From the NCBI RefSeq assembly GCF_003254645.1, contig NZ_PNFD01000001.1, positions 558,001 through 622,000 of the forward strand: 64,000 nucleotides of DNA, written 5' to 3'. Below the pieces are notes generated by a model. It did not search any database. It saw only the letters and a program-made list of their open reading frames with translations, and was not told the DNA's origin. The stretch comes from Microbacterium suaedae. GTDB taxonomy: Bacteria; Actinomycetota; Actinomycetes; Actinomycetales; Microbacteriaceae. The translations under genes were made by a program, and so were the position numbers. Positions 41,540 through 51,202 of the stretch are shown one piece after another. Within the stretch, counting starts at the first letter, position 1. The number at the start of each line of letters is the position of its first letter.

Positions 41540-42756
41540 CAGATTCCTCCTGACAGCGTGGTGGGCGTGCGCGCGAGACGCACGACGGCCCAGATCCCGA
41601 GCATCACGACGAGCGCGTTGCGCAGCGCGAGGACCGTGATCGCCACGGTATCGGTCACGAGGATCAGGTCATAGAGCACCGGATACACGAGATGCGTGAC
41701 GAGCGCGGTCGCGAGCGCGAGCAGCGCCGGTCCCGAGGCGCGGGCGCGATCCCACACGAACCACGCGACCAGCGGCGCGATGAGCCACGTCTGGAACTGC
41801 GGGGATCCGACCTTGTTGCACACGATCAGCGCGACGACGAGCGCGAGAGAGAGCGGCGGGAGGATCCGCGCCCGCGGGGATCCGCGGTGCACCCGCCAGA
41901 CGCCGAGCGCGCAGATGGCGATGACGCTCGCCGCCATGAGAGGACCGAGAACCGCGGCCGTCTGCTCGACGCCCGCGCCCGTCACCTGGAACGTGAGCAT
42001 CTGCTGGTCGTAGTAGATCTCCGCCCCGCCCAGGCCGAAGAGGAACGGCGTCGCGGCGACGGCCTCGATCTGCAATCCGCGCTCGCCCTGCGTCGTCACA
42101 AAGCCGAGCAGGTGCTCCGCCCCGCCGGCGAGGGCGACGACGCCGACGATGACGGCCGAGACGACGGCTCCGCCCACGACGACGTGCCCGCGGCTGCGGA
42201 GCGCCACGACGAGCGCCGCGACGAGCGCCGCGGGCCACACCTTGATCCACGTCGCGGCGCCGAGGAGCGCCCCCGCGACGCGCGGGTGTGCGCCCGCGAG
42301 CAGCAGTCCGACCACCGCGAGCGGCACCGTGACGGCGTCGAGCCGGAACAGGGCGATCGGACCGAGCAGGAGCACGAATGAGGCCCAGAACCACCCCGCG
42401 ACGAGCCGCCCACGCGATGTCCCCCTCCGGACGAGCAGTGCGAAGGCGACGATGTCGAGCATCGTGACGAGAACGGCCCACCCGAGCGAATAGGACGAGA
42501 ACCAGACGAGGGTCTGCGCGAGGACCATCGGGGCGAGCGCAAGAGGCGGATACACCCACGCCTCGGTGACGCCCATGATGCCCTGGCCGCTCAGGGCGAG
42601 CTCGCTCCACGGCTCGTAGACGAGGTAGGTGTCACCCATCGGCTGATTGGGCCACAGCCAGCCGAGCGCCGTCGACGCGGCGTGGGCGAGGAGAAAGGCG
42701 GCCCACACCGCGACGACGGGCACGATCGTCCGTCGATCCGCACGCACCGTCGTCAC
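41539..42756 (-). CDS. GT87-like (DUF2029) integral membrane protein
   Basis: 405-aa polytopic protein with about ten hydrophobic helices. An early loop has DTYLVYEPWSELALSGQGI, WVYPPLA and LLGAATWIKVWPAAL, as in polyprenol-phosphate mannosyltransferases of family GT87. FRLDAVTVPLAV fits the same family. It may add mannose to a cell-envelope glycolipid or glycan. GTG at 42756 overlaps the nnrD stop (GTGA); the frame upstream lies inside nnrD and is not used. Confidence 0.8.
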   Translation of the reverse strand: MTTVRADRRTIVPVVAVWAAFLLAHAASTALGWLWPNQPMGDTYLVYEPWSELALSGQGIMGVTEAWVYPPLALAPMVLAQTLVWFSSYSLGWAVLVTMLDIVAFALLVRRGTSRGRLVAGWFWASFVLLLGPIALFRLDAVTVPLAVVGLLLAGAHPRVAGALLGAATWIKVWPAALVAALVVALRSRGHVVVGGAVVSAVIVGVVALAGGAEHLLGFVTTQGERGLQIEAVAATPFLFGLGGAEIYYDQQMLTFQVTGAGVEQTAAVLGPLMAASVIAICALGVWRVHRGSPRARILPPLSLALVVALIVCNKVGSPQFQTWLIAPLVAWFVWDRARASGPALLALATALVTHLVYPVLYDLILVTDTVAITVLALRNALVVMLGIWAVVRLARTPTTLSGGI

Positions 42757-43643
42757 GCGGCGGCCTCCGCGAAGGCCTGCGGGAGGGCGGTCGCGACATC
42801 GAGCGCCGTGAGGGGGTGCCCGGGGCCGGACGCGATCCGGCCCGCCGTGCCGTGCAGCCAGGCGGCCGTCGCGGCGACGGGACCCAGTTCTTCGACGTCG
42901 ATCTCGTCTGCCGGACGCGACGCGACGGCAGCCGCGAGCAGGGCACCCATCGCGCCGGCGAGCACATCGCCCGTGCCACCCGCCGCAAGCCACGGGGTTC
43001 CGGCGCGCACGACGGTCCACCAGCCGCCCGGCGTCGCGACAATCGTGTCGGCTCCCTTCAACAGCACGACGCCGCCCAGGGCGACGGCCGTCTCGCGCAC
43101 GACCAGCACACGCTCCCGGAATCCGCCGGCCAGCCGCTCCTGAAGCGGATCCACATCGATATCATCGACGCCCAGACCGAGGGGGATCCGCACCTCCCGC
43201 AGCTCACCCGCGTGCGGCGTGACGATGAACGGGCCGTGCGCTCGCGCCGCAAGGTCGAGAGCCCCGGCATCGATCACGAGCGGGGCGGGCGAGGCGAGCA
43301 TCGACAGAATCATGTCGGTCACGTCCTCGCCGCGCGTGCGTCCGTCGATGCCGCTTCCGACGACGCCCGCGTCGATGCGGCCCCCGCCGACAACGGTCTC
43401 GGGGCGCCGCTGCAGCACGAGACGACCCACCTCCGGATCGCCGATCCACCGCACCATCCCGGCGCCTGCACGCCACGCGCCCTCCGCGGACAGCACGGCT
43501 GCGCCCGGATAACGTGCGCTGCCCGTCAGCAACACGACGGAACCGCGGGAATACTTGTGATCGTCACGCGTTGGGACGCGAAGTACGGAGGAGGCGTCGT
43601 GGGCAGTCCACTCGTCGTCGTGCCATCCGTGTCCGCCGGGCAT
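42753..43643 (-). CDS. nnrD: ADP-dependent NAD(P)H-hydrate dehydratase
   Basis: Repairs hydrated NAD(P)H. The 296 aa hold only the C-terminal (YjeF-C/CARKD) domain of the bifunctional enzyme; the epimerase part is missing, as in some Actinobacteria. Motifs are KYSRGSVVLLTGSARYPGAA, VTPHAGE and AAGGTGDVLAG, the last being the nucleotide loop with the catalytic Asp. The start at 43643 lies near the divergent old-yellow-enzyme gene. Confidence 0.92.
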   Translation of the reverse strand: MPGGHGWHDDEWTAHDASSVLRVPTRDDHKYSRGSVVLLTGSARYPGAAVLSAEGAWRAGAGMVRWIGDPEVGRLVLQRRPETVVGGGRIDAGVVGSGIDGRTRGEDVTDMILSMLASPAPLVIDAGALDLAARAHGPFIVTPHAGELREVRIPLGLGVDDIDVDPLQERLAGGFRERVLVVRETAVALGGVVLLKGADTIVATPGGWWTVVRAGTPWLAAGGTGDVLAGAMGALLAAAVASRPADEIDVEELGPVAATAAWLHGTAGRIASGPGHPLTALDVATALPQAFAEAAA

Positions 43644-43694
43644 GCGGCAAGACTATCCCGTGCGCCCGGCCCGTCGTCCTGAGGAAAGGTCACC

Positions 43695-44786
43695 ATGAGC
43701 CAGCTCTTCTCGCCTCTCGCCATCCGCGAGGTCACGTTCCGCAACCGACTCTGGGTGTCGCCCATGTGCATGTACAGCGCGACGGACGGCTTCGTGAACG
43801 ACTGGCACCACGTGCACCTGGCGCAGTTCGCGACGGGCGGCGCCGGGCTCGTCGTCGCGGAGGCCACCGCGGTCGTCCCCGAGGGGCGCATCTCCCCCGA
43901 GGACGCCGGAATCTGGAGCGACGCCCACGCCGATGCGTGGCGCGGGATCGTCCGCGCGATCCGCGACCGCGGATCCGTCGCCGGAATCCAGCTCGCCCAC
44001 GCCGGACGCAAGGCATCGACGCACTCGCCCTTCGCCGACGCACAGGGATCCGTCCCCGCCGAGGAGGGCGGCTGGACGACCGAGGCACCGTCCGCTCTCG
44101 CCTATGAGGGCTTCGCCGAGCCCGAGGAGATGACCGCCCCGCGCATCGCCGAGGTCGTGGACGCCTTCCGCGCCGCCGCGCGCCGCTCGGTCGACGCCGG
44201 CTTCGAGGTGATCGAGGTCCACGCCGCGCACGGCTACCTGCTGCACGAGTTCCTCTCGCCGCTGACGAATCGGCGAGCCGACGAGTACGGCGGATCCCTC
44301 GCGAACCGCGCGCGGTTCACTCTCGACGTCGTCCGCGCCGTGCGCGCCGAAGTCGGCGAGGACATCCCCGTCTTCGTGCGGTTCTCGGCCACGGACTCCG
44401 CGCCCGGCGGCCTCGAGGTCGACGACGTCGCGCAGGTCGCCGCGTGGGCGCGCGACGCCGGCGCCGATCTCTTCGACATCTCGTCCAGCGGGCTCGTCGC
44501 CCACCAGAAGATCGAGGTCGGCCCCGGCTACCAGGTGCCGTTCGCGGCCCGCGTGCGCGAGGCGACCGGCGCGCTGACGGGATCCGTCGGCATCATCACG
44601 AGCGGAGCGCAGGCCGAGGAGATCCTCGCCGCCGGACAGTCGGACGTCGTCTTCGCCGGCCGCGAGTGGCTGCGCGACCCGCACTTCGCTCTCCGTGCCG
44701 CAGGCGAGCTCGGCGAGGATCCGGAGTCGATCTGGCCGCCGCAGTACATCCGCGGCTACCGCGCCCCCGCGCTCGCCCGCTCCTGA
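43695..44786 (+). CDS. Old yellow enzyme-like NADH:flavin oxidoreductase (YqjM type)
   Basis: 363-aa FMN enzyme of the thermophilic-like OYE group. SPMCMYS near residue 25 carries the Cys and Tyr typical of YqjM, the substrate-binding His pair is in EVHAAHGYLLHEFLSP, and LTNRRADEYGGSLANR follows. The C-terminal AGREWLRDPHFAL is also typical. It reduces activated double bonds such as enones. GAGGAAAGG precedes the ATG. A strong hairpin ends the transcript. Confidence 0.92.
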   Translation: MSQLFSPLAIREVTFRNRLWVSPMCMYSATDGFVNDWHHVHLAQFATGGAGLVVAEATAVVPEGRISPEDAGIWSDAHADAWRGIVRAIRDRGSVAGIQLAHAGRKASTHSPFADAQGSVPAEEGGWTTEAPSALAYEGFAEPEEMTAPRIAEVVDAFRAAARRSVDAGFEVIEVHAAHGYLLHEFLSPLTNRRADEYGGSLANRARFTLDVVRAVRAEVGEDIPVFVRFSATDSAPGGLEVDDVAQVAAWARDAGADLFDISSSGLVAHQKIEVGPGYQVPFAARVREATGALTGSVGIITSGAQAEEILAAGQSDVVFAGREWLRDPHFALRAAGELGEDPESIWPPQYIRGYRAPALARS

Positions 44787-44791
44787 GACAC

Positions 44792-44833
44792 ACGACGACG
44801 CGGCCGGACCAATCGGTCCGGCCGCGTCGTCGT
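44792..44833. terminator. Bidirectional terminator hairpin
   Basis: Perfect 19-bp stem (ACGACGACGCGGCCGGACC) with the loop AATC, between the convergent old-yellow-enzyme and kgd genes, 6 nt after one stop and 7 nt from the other. It serves both strands. Confidence 0.9.
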
Positions 44834-44840
44834 CAGAGGG

Positions 44841-47800
44841 TCAGCGTCCGAGCGCGCGCTTCATCAGCTCGGTGTGCTCGATCGCGTGGACCTTCGAGGA
44901 TCCCGTCGACGGCGCCGCCGCCGCCGGCCGCGAGACGACCGTGAGGTCGCGGTCGATCGCGCTGCCGAGCCACTGCTGAATGAACGGCCAGGCACCCTGG
45001 TTCTCGGGCTCGTCCTGCACCCACACGATCTCCGCGTTCGGGTACTGCACGAGCACGCGCTTCAGCTGCTCGGCCGGCGCCGGGTAGAACTGCTCGAGAC
45101 GCACGAGGGCCGTCTTCTCGTCGGGGCTCTTCTGCAGCTCCGAGGCGAGATCCCAGTGGATCTTTCCGGAGTGCAGCAGCACGCGAGTCACCTGTGTCTT
45201 GTCGAGACCGCGGTCGTCATCGAGCACGGGCTCGAACACGCCCTCGGCGAAGTCGGCAACCTCGCTTGTCGCGCCCCGCAGGCGCAGCATCGCCTTCGGC
45301 GTGAACACGACGAGCGGGCGACGCGGCCGCGAGTAGGCGTGGCGGCGCAGCAGATGGAAGTACGACGCGGGCGTCGAGGGGCGCGCGACCGTCATGTTGT
45401 CCTGGGCGCACAGCTGCAGGAAGCGTTCGATGCGCGCCGAGGAGTGGTCGGGGCCCTGGCCCTCGTAGCCGTGCGGCAGCAGCATGACGACAGCCGACTC
45501 CTGGCCCCACTTCTGATCGGCCGCGGAGATGAACTCGTCGATGATCGACTGCGCGCCGTTGACGAAGTCGCCGAACTGCGCCTCCCAGAGCACGAGGGCG
45601 TTCTTCTTCTCGACGGAGTATCCGTATTCGAAGCCGAGCGCCGCGTACTCGCTGAGCAGCGAGTCGTACACGCTGAAGCGTGCCTGGCTTTCGGAGAGGT
45701 TCGACAGCGGCAGCCACTCCTGGCCGTTGGCGCGGTCGTGGAACACAGCGTGGCGCTGCACGAACGTGCCGCGACGCGAGTCCTGACCGACGAGGCGCAC
45801 CGGCGTTCCCTCGAGCAGCAGAGATCCGAATGCGAGCAACTCGCCGAAAGCCCAGTCGACCTTGCCTTCGCGGCTCATCTGCAGGCGCTTGTCGAGCAGC
45901 TGCTGCAGCTTGCTGTGCACCGTGAAACCGCTCGGCTTGTTGGCGTGCGCGTCGCCGATCTGAGCCACGACATCGACGCCGACGCCCGTGGCATCGGGCT
46001 CACCCTCGATCTCGGGCTTCATCTGCTCGGGGCTCACGACGGGGATCGAGCCGGTCTCGGCCGCATGCGTCTCAGCGAACGCCACTTCGAGACGGTTCTG
46101 GAAGTCGGCCTTGGCCGCCTCGTACTCCTCTTCGGTGATGTCACCGCGACCGACGAGAGACTCGGTGTACAGGCGTCGCACCGATCGCTTCGCCTCGATG
46201 AGGCCGTACATCAGCGGCTGCGTCATCGACGGATCGTCGCCCTCGTTGTGCCCACGCCGGCGGTAGCAGACGAGATCGATGACGACGTCGCGATGGAACT
46301 TCTGCCGGAAGTCGAACGCGAGCTCGGCGGCCCGGACGACTGACTCGGGATCGTCGCCGTTCACGTGCAGGATCGGCGCCGCGATCGTCTTGGCGACATC
46401 GGTCGCGTACCGCGACGAACGCGCGTCCTGCGGGAGGGTCGTGAAGCCGACCTGGTTGTTGACGACGATGTGCACCGTGCCGCCCGTGCGGTAGGCGCGC
46501 AGCTGCGACATCTGGAGGGTCTCGACGACGACGCCCTGGCCAGCGAAGGCCGCGTCACCGTGCACGAGGATCGGCAGCCACGGGAAGGTGCCCTTCTCGT
46601 AGCGATCCTGCTTCGCGCGCACGATGCCCTCGAGCACGCTGTCGACCGTCTCGAGATGCGACGGATTGGCGGCGAGATAAACGTCGATCTCGTTGCCGTC
46701 GGTGCCCCGGAACGTGCCCTCGGTGCCGATGTGGTACTTCACATCACCGGATCCGCGCTTGTTGCCCGGCAGCGCCCCCTCGAACTCGCTGAACACGTCG
46801 CCGTAGGTCTTGCCCGCGATGTTCGTCAGCACGTTGAGGCGACCGCGGTGCGCCATGCCGATCGCGGCGCCCTGCATGCCCTCGCCCGCCGCGCCGTCGA
46901 TGATGCGGTCGAGCATCGGGATGAGCGATTCGCCGCCCTCGAGCGAGAAGCGCTTCTGGCCGACGTACTTCGTCTGCAGGAACGTCTCGAACGCCTCGGC
47001 TTGGTTGAGCTTGCCGAGGATGCGCAGCTGCTCGTCGTGATCGGGCTTCTCGTAGGGACGCTCGAGTCGCTGCTGGAACCACTCGCGCTGCTCGTGGTCC
47101 GGGATGTGCATGTACTCGATGCCGATCGTGCGGCAGTACGTGTCGCGCAGAACGCCGAGAATGTCGCGCAGCTTCGCCTGGCGCTTGCCACCGAAGCCCC
47201 CCGTGACGAACTCGCGCTCAAGGTCCCAGAACGTCAGTCCGTGCGACTCGATCTCGAGATCGTGATGCTCGCGCTGCGTGTAGGCGAGGGGATCGATGTC
47301 GGCCATGAGGTGGCCGCGCACGCGGTAGGCGTTGATGAGCTCCTGCACGCGCGCCGTCTTGTCGACTCGCTCGGCGAGGTCGACCGACACGTCGGAATTC
47401 CAGTGGATCGGCGCGTACGGGATGCGCAGAGCGGCGAAGATGTCCTCGTAGAAGGTGTTCTTGCCGATGAGCAGTTCGTGGACGATCTTGAGGAACTCGC
47501 CCGATCCGGCACCCTGGATGACGCGGTGATCGTAGGTGCTCGTGAGGGTGATCGTCTTGCCGATCGCCATCTCGTTGAGCGTCTTCGGGCTCGCGCCGGC
47601 GAACTCGGCCGGGTAGTCGAGCGCACCGGCGCCGATGATGCACCCCTGCCCCTTCATGAGGCGCGGCACGGAGTGCACGGTGCCGATGCCGCCGGGGTTC
47701 GTCAGCGAGACGGTCGTGTCAGCGAAGTCGGCCGCCGTGAGCTTGTTCGCGCGGGCGCGGCCGACGAGGTCCTCATACGACTGCAGGTACTCGCGGAACG

Positions 47801-48488
47801 TCAGCGATTCGGCGTTCTTGATGCTCGGGACCATGAGGGCGCGCGTGCCGTCGGGCTTCGGCAGGTCGATCGCGATGCCGAGGTTGATGTGCGCGGGCGC
47901 CACGACGCTCGGCTTGCCGTCGATCTCGGCGTAGTAGACGTTCTGGCTCGGGAACGCCTTGAGCGCCTGGATCAGCGCCCAGCCGATGATGTGCGTGAAG
48001 GAGACCTTGCCGCCGCGCGTGCGCGACATGTGGTTGTTGATGACGATGCGGTTGTCGATCATCAGCTTCGCCGGGATCGTTCGCACCGATGTCGCCGTCG
48101 GGACCGAGATCGACTGGTCCATGTTCTTGGCGAGAGTCTTGGGCATGCCCTTGAGGGCGGTGACCTTGTCTTCGGCCGGCTCCTGTTCGGGCGCCTCGTC
48201 CCTCTTCGCCTCAGGCTCGGCCGGGATCGGCGCAGCCGCCGCGGGCTTGGCCGTCGTCTTCGCGACCGGCGGGGCGCTCGGAGCAGGCTTCGTGACGGCG
48301 GGCTTGGCCGGAGTCTCGGCTGCAGCCCCGCCGTTCCGAGCGGCGTACTGCTCCATCACAGGCCACCATTCCTTGTCGACGGCGTTCTTATCGACCTTGT
48401 ACTGCTGGTAGAGCTCGTCGACGAGCCATTGATTGGCCCCGAACTCTCCTTCGCTCGACGTACCGACACCCGTCACCTGACTCGACAC
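44841..48488 (-). CDS. kgd: Multifunctional 2-oxoglutarate decarboxylase/dehydrogenase (E2-E1 fusion)
   Basis: TCA-cycle enzyme of about 1215 aa specific to Actinobacteria. The N-terminal segment (EFGANQWLVDELYQQYKVDK) is followed by a Pro/Ala-rich linker. An acyltransferase (E2) core with no lipoyl domain has RGGKVSFTHIIGWALIQAL and TSTYDHRVIQGAGSGEF. The E1 part has IGMAHRGRLNVL, the ThDP motif HGDAAFAGQG...NNQVGFTT and VCYRRRGHNEGDDPS. It pairs with E3 and, in relatives, is held back by an FHA protein (GarA/OdhI); neither gene is here. Starts at 48557 (GTG), 48509 (ATG) and 48488 (GTG) are all in frame; I favour 48488 because the protein then starts SSQVTGVGTSSEGEF, as I recall for relatives, but no RBS decides it. 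Confidence 0.93.
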   Translation of the reverse strand: MSSQVTGVGTSSEGEFGANQWLVDELYQQYKVDKNAVDKEWWPVMEQYAARNGGAAAETPAKPAVTKPAPSAPPVAKTTAKPAAAAPIPAEPEAKRDEAPEQEPAEDKVTALKGMPKTLAKNMDQSISVPTATSVRTIPAKLMIDNRIVINNHMSRTRGGKVSFTHIIGWALIQALKAFPSQNVYYAEIDGKPSVVAPAHINLGIAIDLPKPDGTRALMVPSIKNAESLTFREYLQSYEDLVGRARANKLTAADFADTTVSLTNPGGIGTVHSVPRLMKGQGCIIGAGALDYPAEFAGASPKTLNEMAIGKTITLTSTYDHRVIQGAGSGEFLKIVHELLIGKNTFYEDIFAALRIPYAPIHWNSDVSVDLAERVDKTARVQELINAYRVRGHLMADIDPLAYTQREHHDLEIESHGLTFWDLEREFVTGGFGGKRQAKLRDILGVLRDTYCRTIGIEYMHIPDHEQREWFQQRLERPYEKPDHDEQLRILGKLNQAEAFETFLQTKYVGQKRFSLEGGESLIPMLDRIIDGAAGEGMQGAAIGMAHRGRLNVLTNIAGKTYGDVFSEFEGALPGNKRGSGDVKYHIGTEGTFRGTDGNEIDVYLAANPSHLETVDSVLEGIVRAKQDRYEKGTFPWLPILVHGDAAFAGQGVVVETLQMSQLRAYRTGGTVHIVVNNQVGFTTLPQDARSSRYATDVAKTIAAPILHVNGDDPESVVRAAELAFDFRQKFHRDVVIDLVCYRRRGHNEGDDPSMTQPLMYGLIEAKRSVRRLYTESLVGRGDITEEEYEAAKADFQNRLEVAFAETHAAETGSIPVVSPEQMKPEIEGEPDATGVGVDVVAQIGDAHANKPSGFTVHSKLQQLLDKRLQMSREGKVDWAFGELLAFGSLLLEGTPVRLVGQDSRRGTFVQRHAVFHDRANGQEWLPLSNLSESQARFSVYDSLLSEYAALGFEYGYSVEKKNALVLWEAQFGDFVNGAQSIIDEFISAADQKWGQESAVVMLLPHGYEGQGPDHSSARIERFLQLCAQDNMTVARPSTPASYFHLLRRHAYSRPRRPLVVFTPKAMLRLRGATSEVADFAEGVFEPVLDDDRGLDKTQVTRVLLHSGKIHWDLASELQKSPDEKTALVRLEQFYPAPAEQLKRVLVQYPNAEIVWVQDEPENQGAWPFIQQWLGSAIDRDLTVVSRPAAAAPSTGSSKVHAIEHTELMKRALGR

Positions 48489-48717
48489 GGTCAGATCGCC
48501 CACTTTCATCGAAGAATGATGCTCGTCGCGTGCGGCGGAACGATCCGCGCACTCCACGCTCCAGCGTATCCCAGCGCGAGGCAGGTTTCTCCCGGCGACG
48601 CGACGTTCCAGTGCTCTATGATCGAGGGATCATGGACGACCCTCCAAGTAGCAGACCCACGCCCCCGGATCCGCGTCGTCACGCGCGCCCCGCCCGAGAG
48701 GACGGTGTGACGCGGTC

Positions 48718-50058
48718 GTGATGGACTGGATCATGCTGGGCGTGGGGCTCATCCTCATCGTCGGCACTGGCATATTCGTCGCCAGCGAGTTCGCACTCGT
48801 CAATCTCGACCGCGCAGACCTCGAGGCCCGGCAGGCCCGCGGTGAACCGCGCCTGTCGCTCACGATCAACGCGTTGCGCCACACCTCGACTCATCTGTCG
48901 TCCGCGCAGCTCGGCATCACTCTCACGACGCTCCTCACTGGGTACACGATGGAGCCCGCGATGTCGCGGCTCCTCGACCCCGTGCTCTCGTCGTGGGGGA
49001 TCCCTGACGCGGGTGCAGCGGCGATCTCGACGGTCCTCGGCATGACGATCGCGACGATCCTGTCGATGATCCTTGGCGAGCTCATCCCGAAGAACTTCGC
49101 GCTGTCGCTCCCCCTGGCGACCGCGCGCCTCGTCGCGCCCGCTCAGATCGCGTTCACGACGATCTTCCGCCCGGCGATCGCCGGGCTCAACGGCAGCGCG
49201 AACGCCATCCTTCGGGCGATGGGCGTCGAGCCGAAGGAGGAGCTCTCGGGCGCGCGCACGGCCGAGGAGCTGTCGAGCCTCGTGCGCCGCAGCGCCCTGG
49301 CTGGCGTCCTCGAGGAGGACACCGCGACGCTGCTGGACCGCTCGCTCACCTTCGCCCGCCTGACGGCCGGCGACGTGATGACACCGCGTCCGCGCATGCA
49401 CGCGATTGCGGTCGGCGAACCGGCCGACGAGGTCCTCCGCCTCGCCCGTCAGACCGGCCACAGCCGCTTCCCCGTGTACGACGACGACCTCGACGACATC
49501 GTCGGTGTCGTGCATCTCAAGGCCGCGGTTAGCGTGCCGCGCGAGAAGCGACGCGAGGTGCCCGTCGGGGCCCTGCGAACCGAGCCGTTGCGAGTACCGG
49601 AGACGGTGCACCTCGACCAGATGCTGTCTGAGCTGCGCAGCCGCGGCTATCAGATGGCCGTCGTCGTCGATGAGTACGGCGGGACCGCGGGCGTCGTCAC
49701 GCTCGAGGATCTCGTCGAGGAGATCGTTGGAGAGGTGTCCGATGAGCACGATCGCCGCCGCGTCGACGTCGTACGGCACCGCGACTCCGTCACCTTCCCC
49801 GGAAGACTCCGCCCCGACGAGGTGCGCGATCGCGCCGCCATCGACGTGCCCGAATCCGACGACTACGACACGGTCGGCGGATACATCATGAGCGTTCTCG
49901 AACGCGTCCCCTCTGTGGGCGACACGGTGCGCCTCGACGACGGATCCTTGGAGGTCGTCCGCATGGACGGCCACCGCGTCGACCGGGTGCGATTCGTCGC
50001 GGATCCGCTCCCCGCGGAGATCGCCGAGACCGCCGACACCGATGGAGGTGCCCGATGA
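48718..50058 (+). CDS. CNNM/CorC-type hemolysin-family membrane protein, full length
   Basis: 446-aa protein. A DUF21/CNNM membrane domain (about 1-190; VASEFALVNLDRADLEARQA, TTLLTGYTMEPA, GELIPKNFALS) is followed by a CBS pair (about 210-335; GDVMTPRPRMHAI, FPVYDDDLDDIVGVVHLK, VVDEYGGTAGVVTLED) and a C-terminal CorC_HlyC domain (about 350-435; VGGYIMSVLERVPSVGD). Probably involved in Mg2+/Co2+ efflux or cation balance. GTG 48718 and ATG 48721 are adjacent possible starts, with AGAGGA upstream. A -10-like TATGAT lies at 48617. The next gene overlaps by ATGA. Confidence 0.92.
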   Translation: MMDWIMLGVGLILIVGTGIFVASEFALVNLDRADLEARQARGEPRLSLTINALRHTSTHLSSAQLGITLTTLLTGYTMEPAMSRLLDPVLSSWGIPDAGAAAISTVLGMTIATILSMILGELIPKNFALSLPLATARLVAPAQIAFTTIFRPAIAGLNGSANAILRAMGVEPKEELSGARTAEELSSLVRRSALAGVLEEDTATLLDRSLTFARLTAGDVMTPRPRMHAIAVGEPADEVLRLARQTGHSRFPVYDDDLDDIVGVVHLKAAVSVPREKRREVPVGALRTEPLRVPETVHLDQMLSELRSRGYQMAVVVDEYGGTAGVVTLEDLVEEIVGEVSDEHDRRRVDVVRHRDSVTFPGRLRPDEVRDRAAIDVPESDDYDTVGGYIMSVLERVPSVGDTVRLDDGSLEVVRMDGHRVDRVRFVADPLPAEIAETADTDGGAR

Positions 50059-51113
50059 GCGACTGGGCAGGACTCGCGTGGCTCGTCGTGCTTCTGCTCG
50101 GCAACGCCTTCTTCGTCGGCGCCGAGTTCGCCGTCATCTCGGCCAAGCGCTCGCAGATCGAACCGCGCGCCGAGAAGGGCTCGCGCGCCGCCAAGACAGC
50201 CCTGTATGCGATGGAGCACGCGACGGCGATGCTCGCGACGAGCCAGCTCGGCATCACGATCTGCTCGCTGCTGATCCTCAACGTCTCGGAGCCGGCGCTG
50301 CACCATCTGCTGCTGGCGCCCCTCCAGCTCACGGGAATGGCGGAGGCCGCGATCGATACAGTCGCGTTCCTCATCGCCCTGATCTTCGTGTCATATCTGC
50401 ACGTCGTCTTCGGCGAAATGGTCGCGAAGAACCTCGCTTTCAGCATCCCCGACCGGGCCGTGCTGCTGCTCGCGCCGCCGCTCGTGTGGGTGTCGAAGGT
50501 CTTCGCGCCGGTCATCTGGCTGCTCAACGGCGTCGCGAACGCGGCCCTGCGCCTGTTCGGCGTCGAGCCGAAGAACGAGGCATCGTCGACCTTCACGCTC
50601 GACGAGGTGGCCACGATCGTCAGCCAGTCCCAGCGCGAAGGCGTGCTCGATGATGCTTCCGGAACGGTGGCGGCGGCGCTCGAGTTCACCGACAAGGTCG
50701 CGGGCGATGTCGCGGTGCCGCTTGAGAAGCTCGTCACGCTCCCCGAGACGGCGACACCCGCCGACCTCGAGCGTGCCGTCGCCACGCACGGCTACTCGCG
50801 CTACGTCATCGTCGATGAGGCCAGTGAGCCGATCGGCTACGTGCACCTCAAGGACGTGCTCTGGAACTCCGGCGACAGCGGCGATCGGCACGCGAGCGAG
50901 CCGATCCCGTCGAAACGGATTCATCACATGGTGCCCGTCGGCCATGCGACCGAACTCGAGGACGCGCTCGCCCTGATGCGTCAGCAGGGCCGCCACCTCG
51001 CGCGTGTGCGGGCCGATGACGGACGCACGGTCTCCGTCCTGTTCCTCGAGGACATCATCGAGGAGCTCGTCGGCGAAGTCCACGACGCGACGGAACGGTC
51101 CCGCCGGCGCTGA
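50055..51113 (+). CDS. CNNM/CorC-type hemolysin-family membrane protein, short form
   Basis: 352-aa paralogue of the previous gene product. It has the DUF21 membrane domain (VGAEFAVISAKRSQIEPRAE, SQLGITICSLL, GEMVAKNLAFS) and a CBS pair (YVIVDEASEPIGYVHLKD, VSVLFLEDIIEELVGEV), but it lacks the C-terminal CorC_HlyC domain. Because of the ATGA overlap the two are made together and may form a heteromeric membrane complex. This paired arrangement is common in Actinobacteria. Confidence 0.92.
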   Translation: MSDWAGLAWLVVLLLGNAFFVGAEFAVISAKRSQIEPRAEKGSRAAKTALYAMEHATAMLATSQLGITICSLLILNVSEPALHHLLLAPLQLTGMAEAAIDTVAFLIALIFVSYLHVVFGEMVAKNLAFSIPDRAVLLLAPPLVWVSKVFAPVIWLLNGVANAALRLFGVEPKNEASSTFTLDEVATIVSQSQREGVLDDASGTVAAALEFTDKVAGDVAVPLEKLVTLPETATPADLERAVATHGYSRYVIVDEASEPIGYVHLKDVLWNSGDSGDRHASEPIPSKRIHHMVPVGHATELEDALALMRQQGRHLARVRADDGRTVSVLFLEDIIEELVGEVHDATERSRRR

Positions 51114-51129
51114 CGCGGGCCCGACCGGG

Positions 51130-51185
51130 TCGCGGGTGCGAAGGGGCCGTTCGCACGCGTCGAATCGACCGTCTCGCACCCGCGA
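51130..51185. terminator. Hairpin between convergent genes
   Basis: A perfect 12-bp stem (TCGCGGGTGCGA with TCGCACCCGCGA) encloses 32 nt that can form a smaller inner hairpin. It lies between the stops of the CorC-type gene and the MOSC gene. Confidence 0.65.
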
Positions 51186-51202
51186 GCGAGTGCGGCGGCG
51201 GG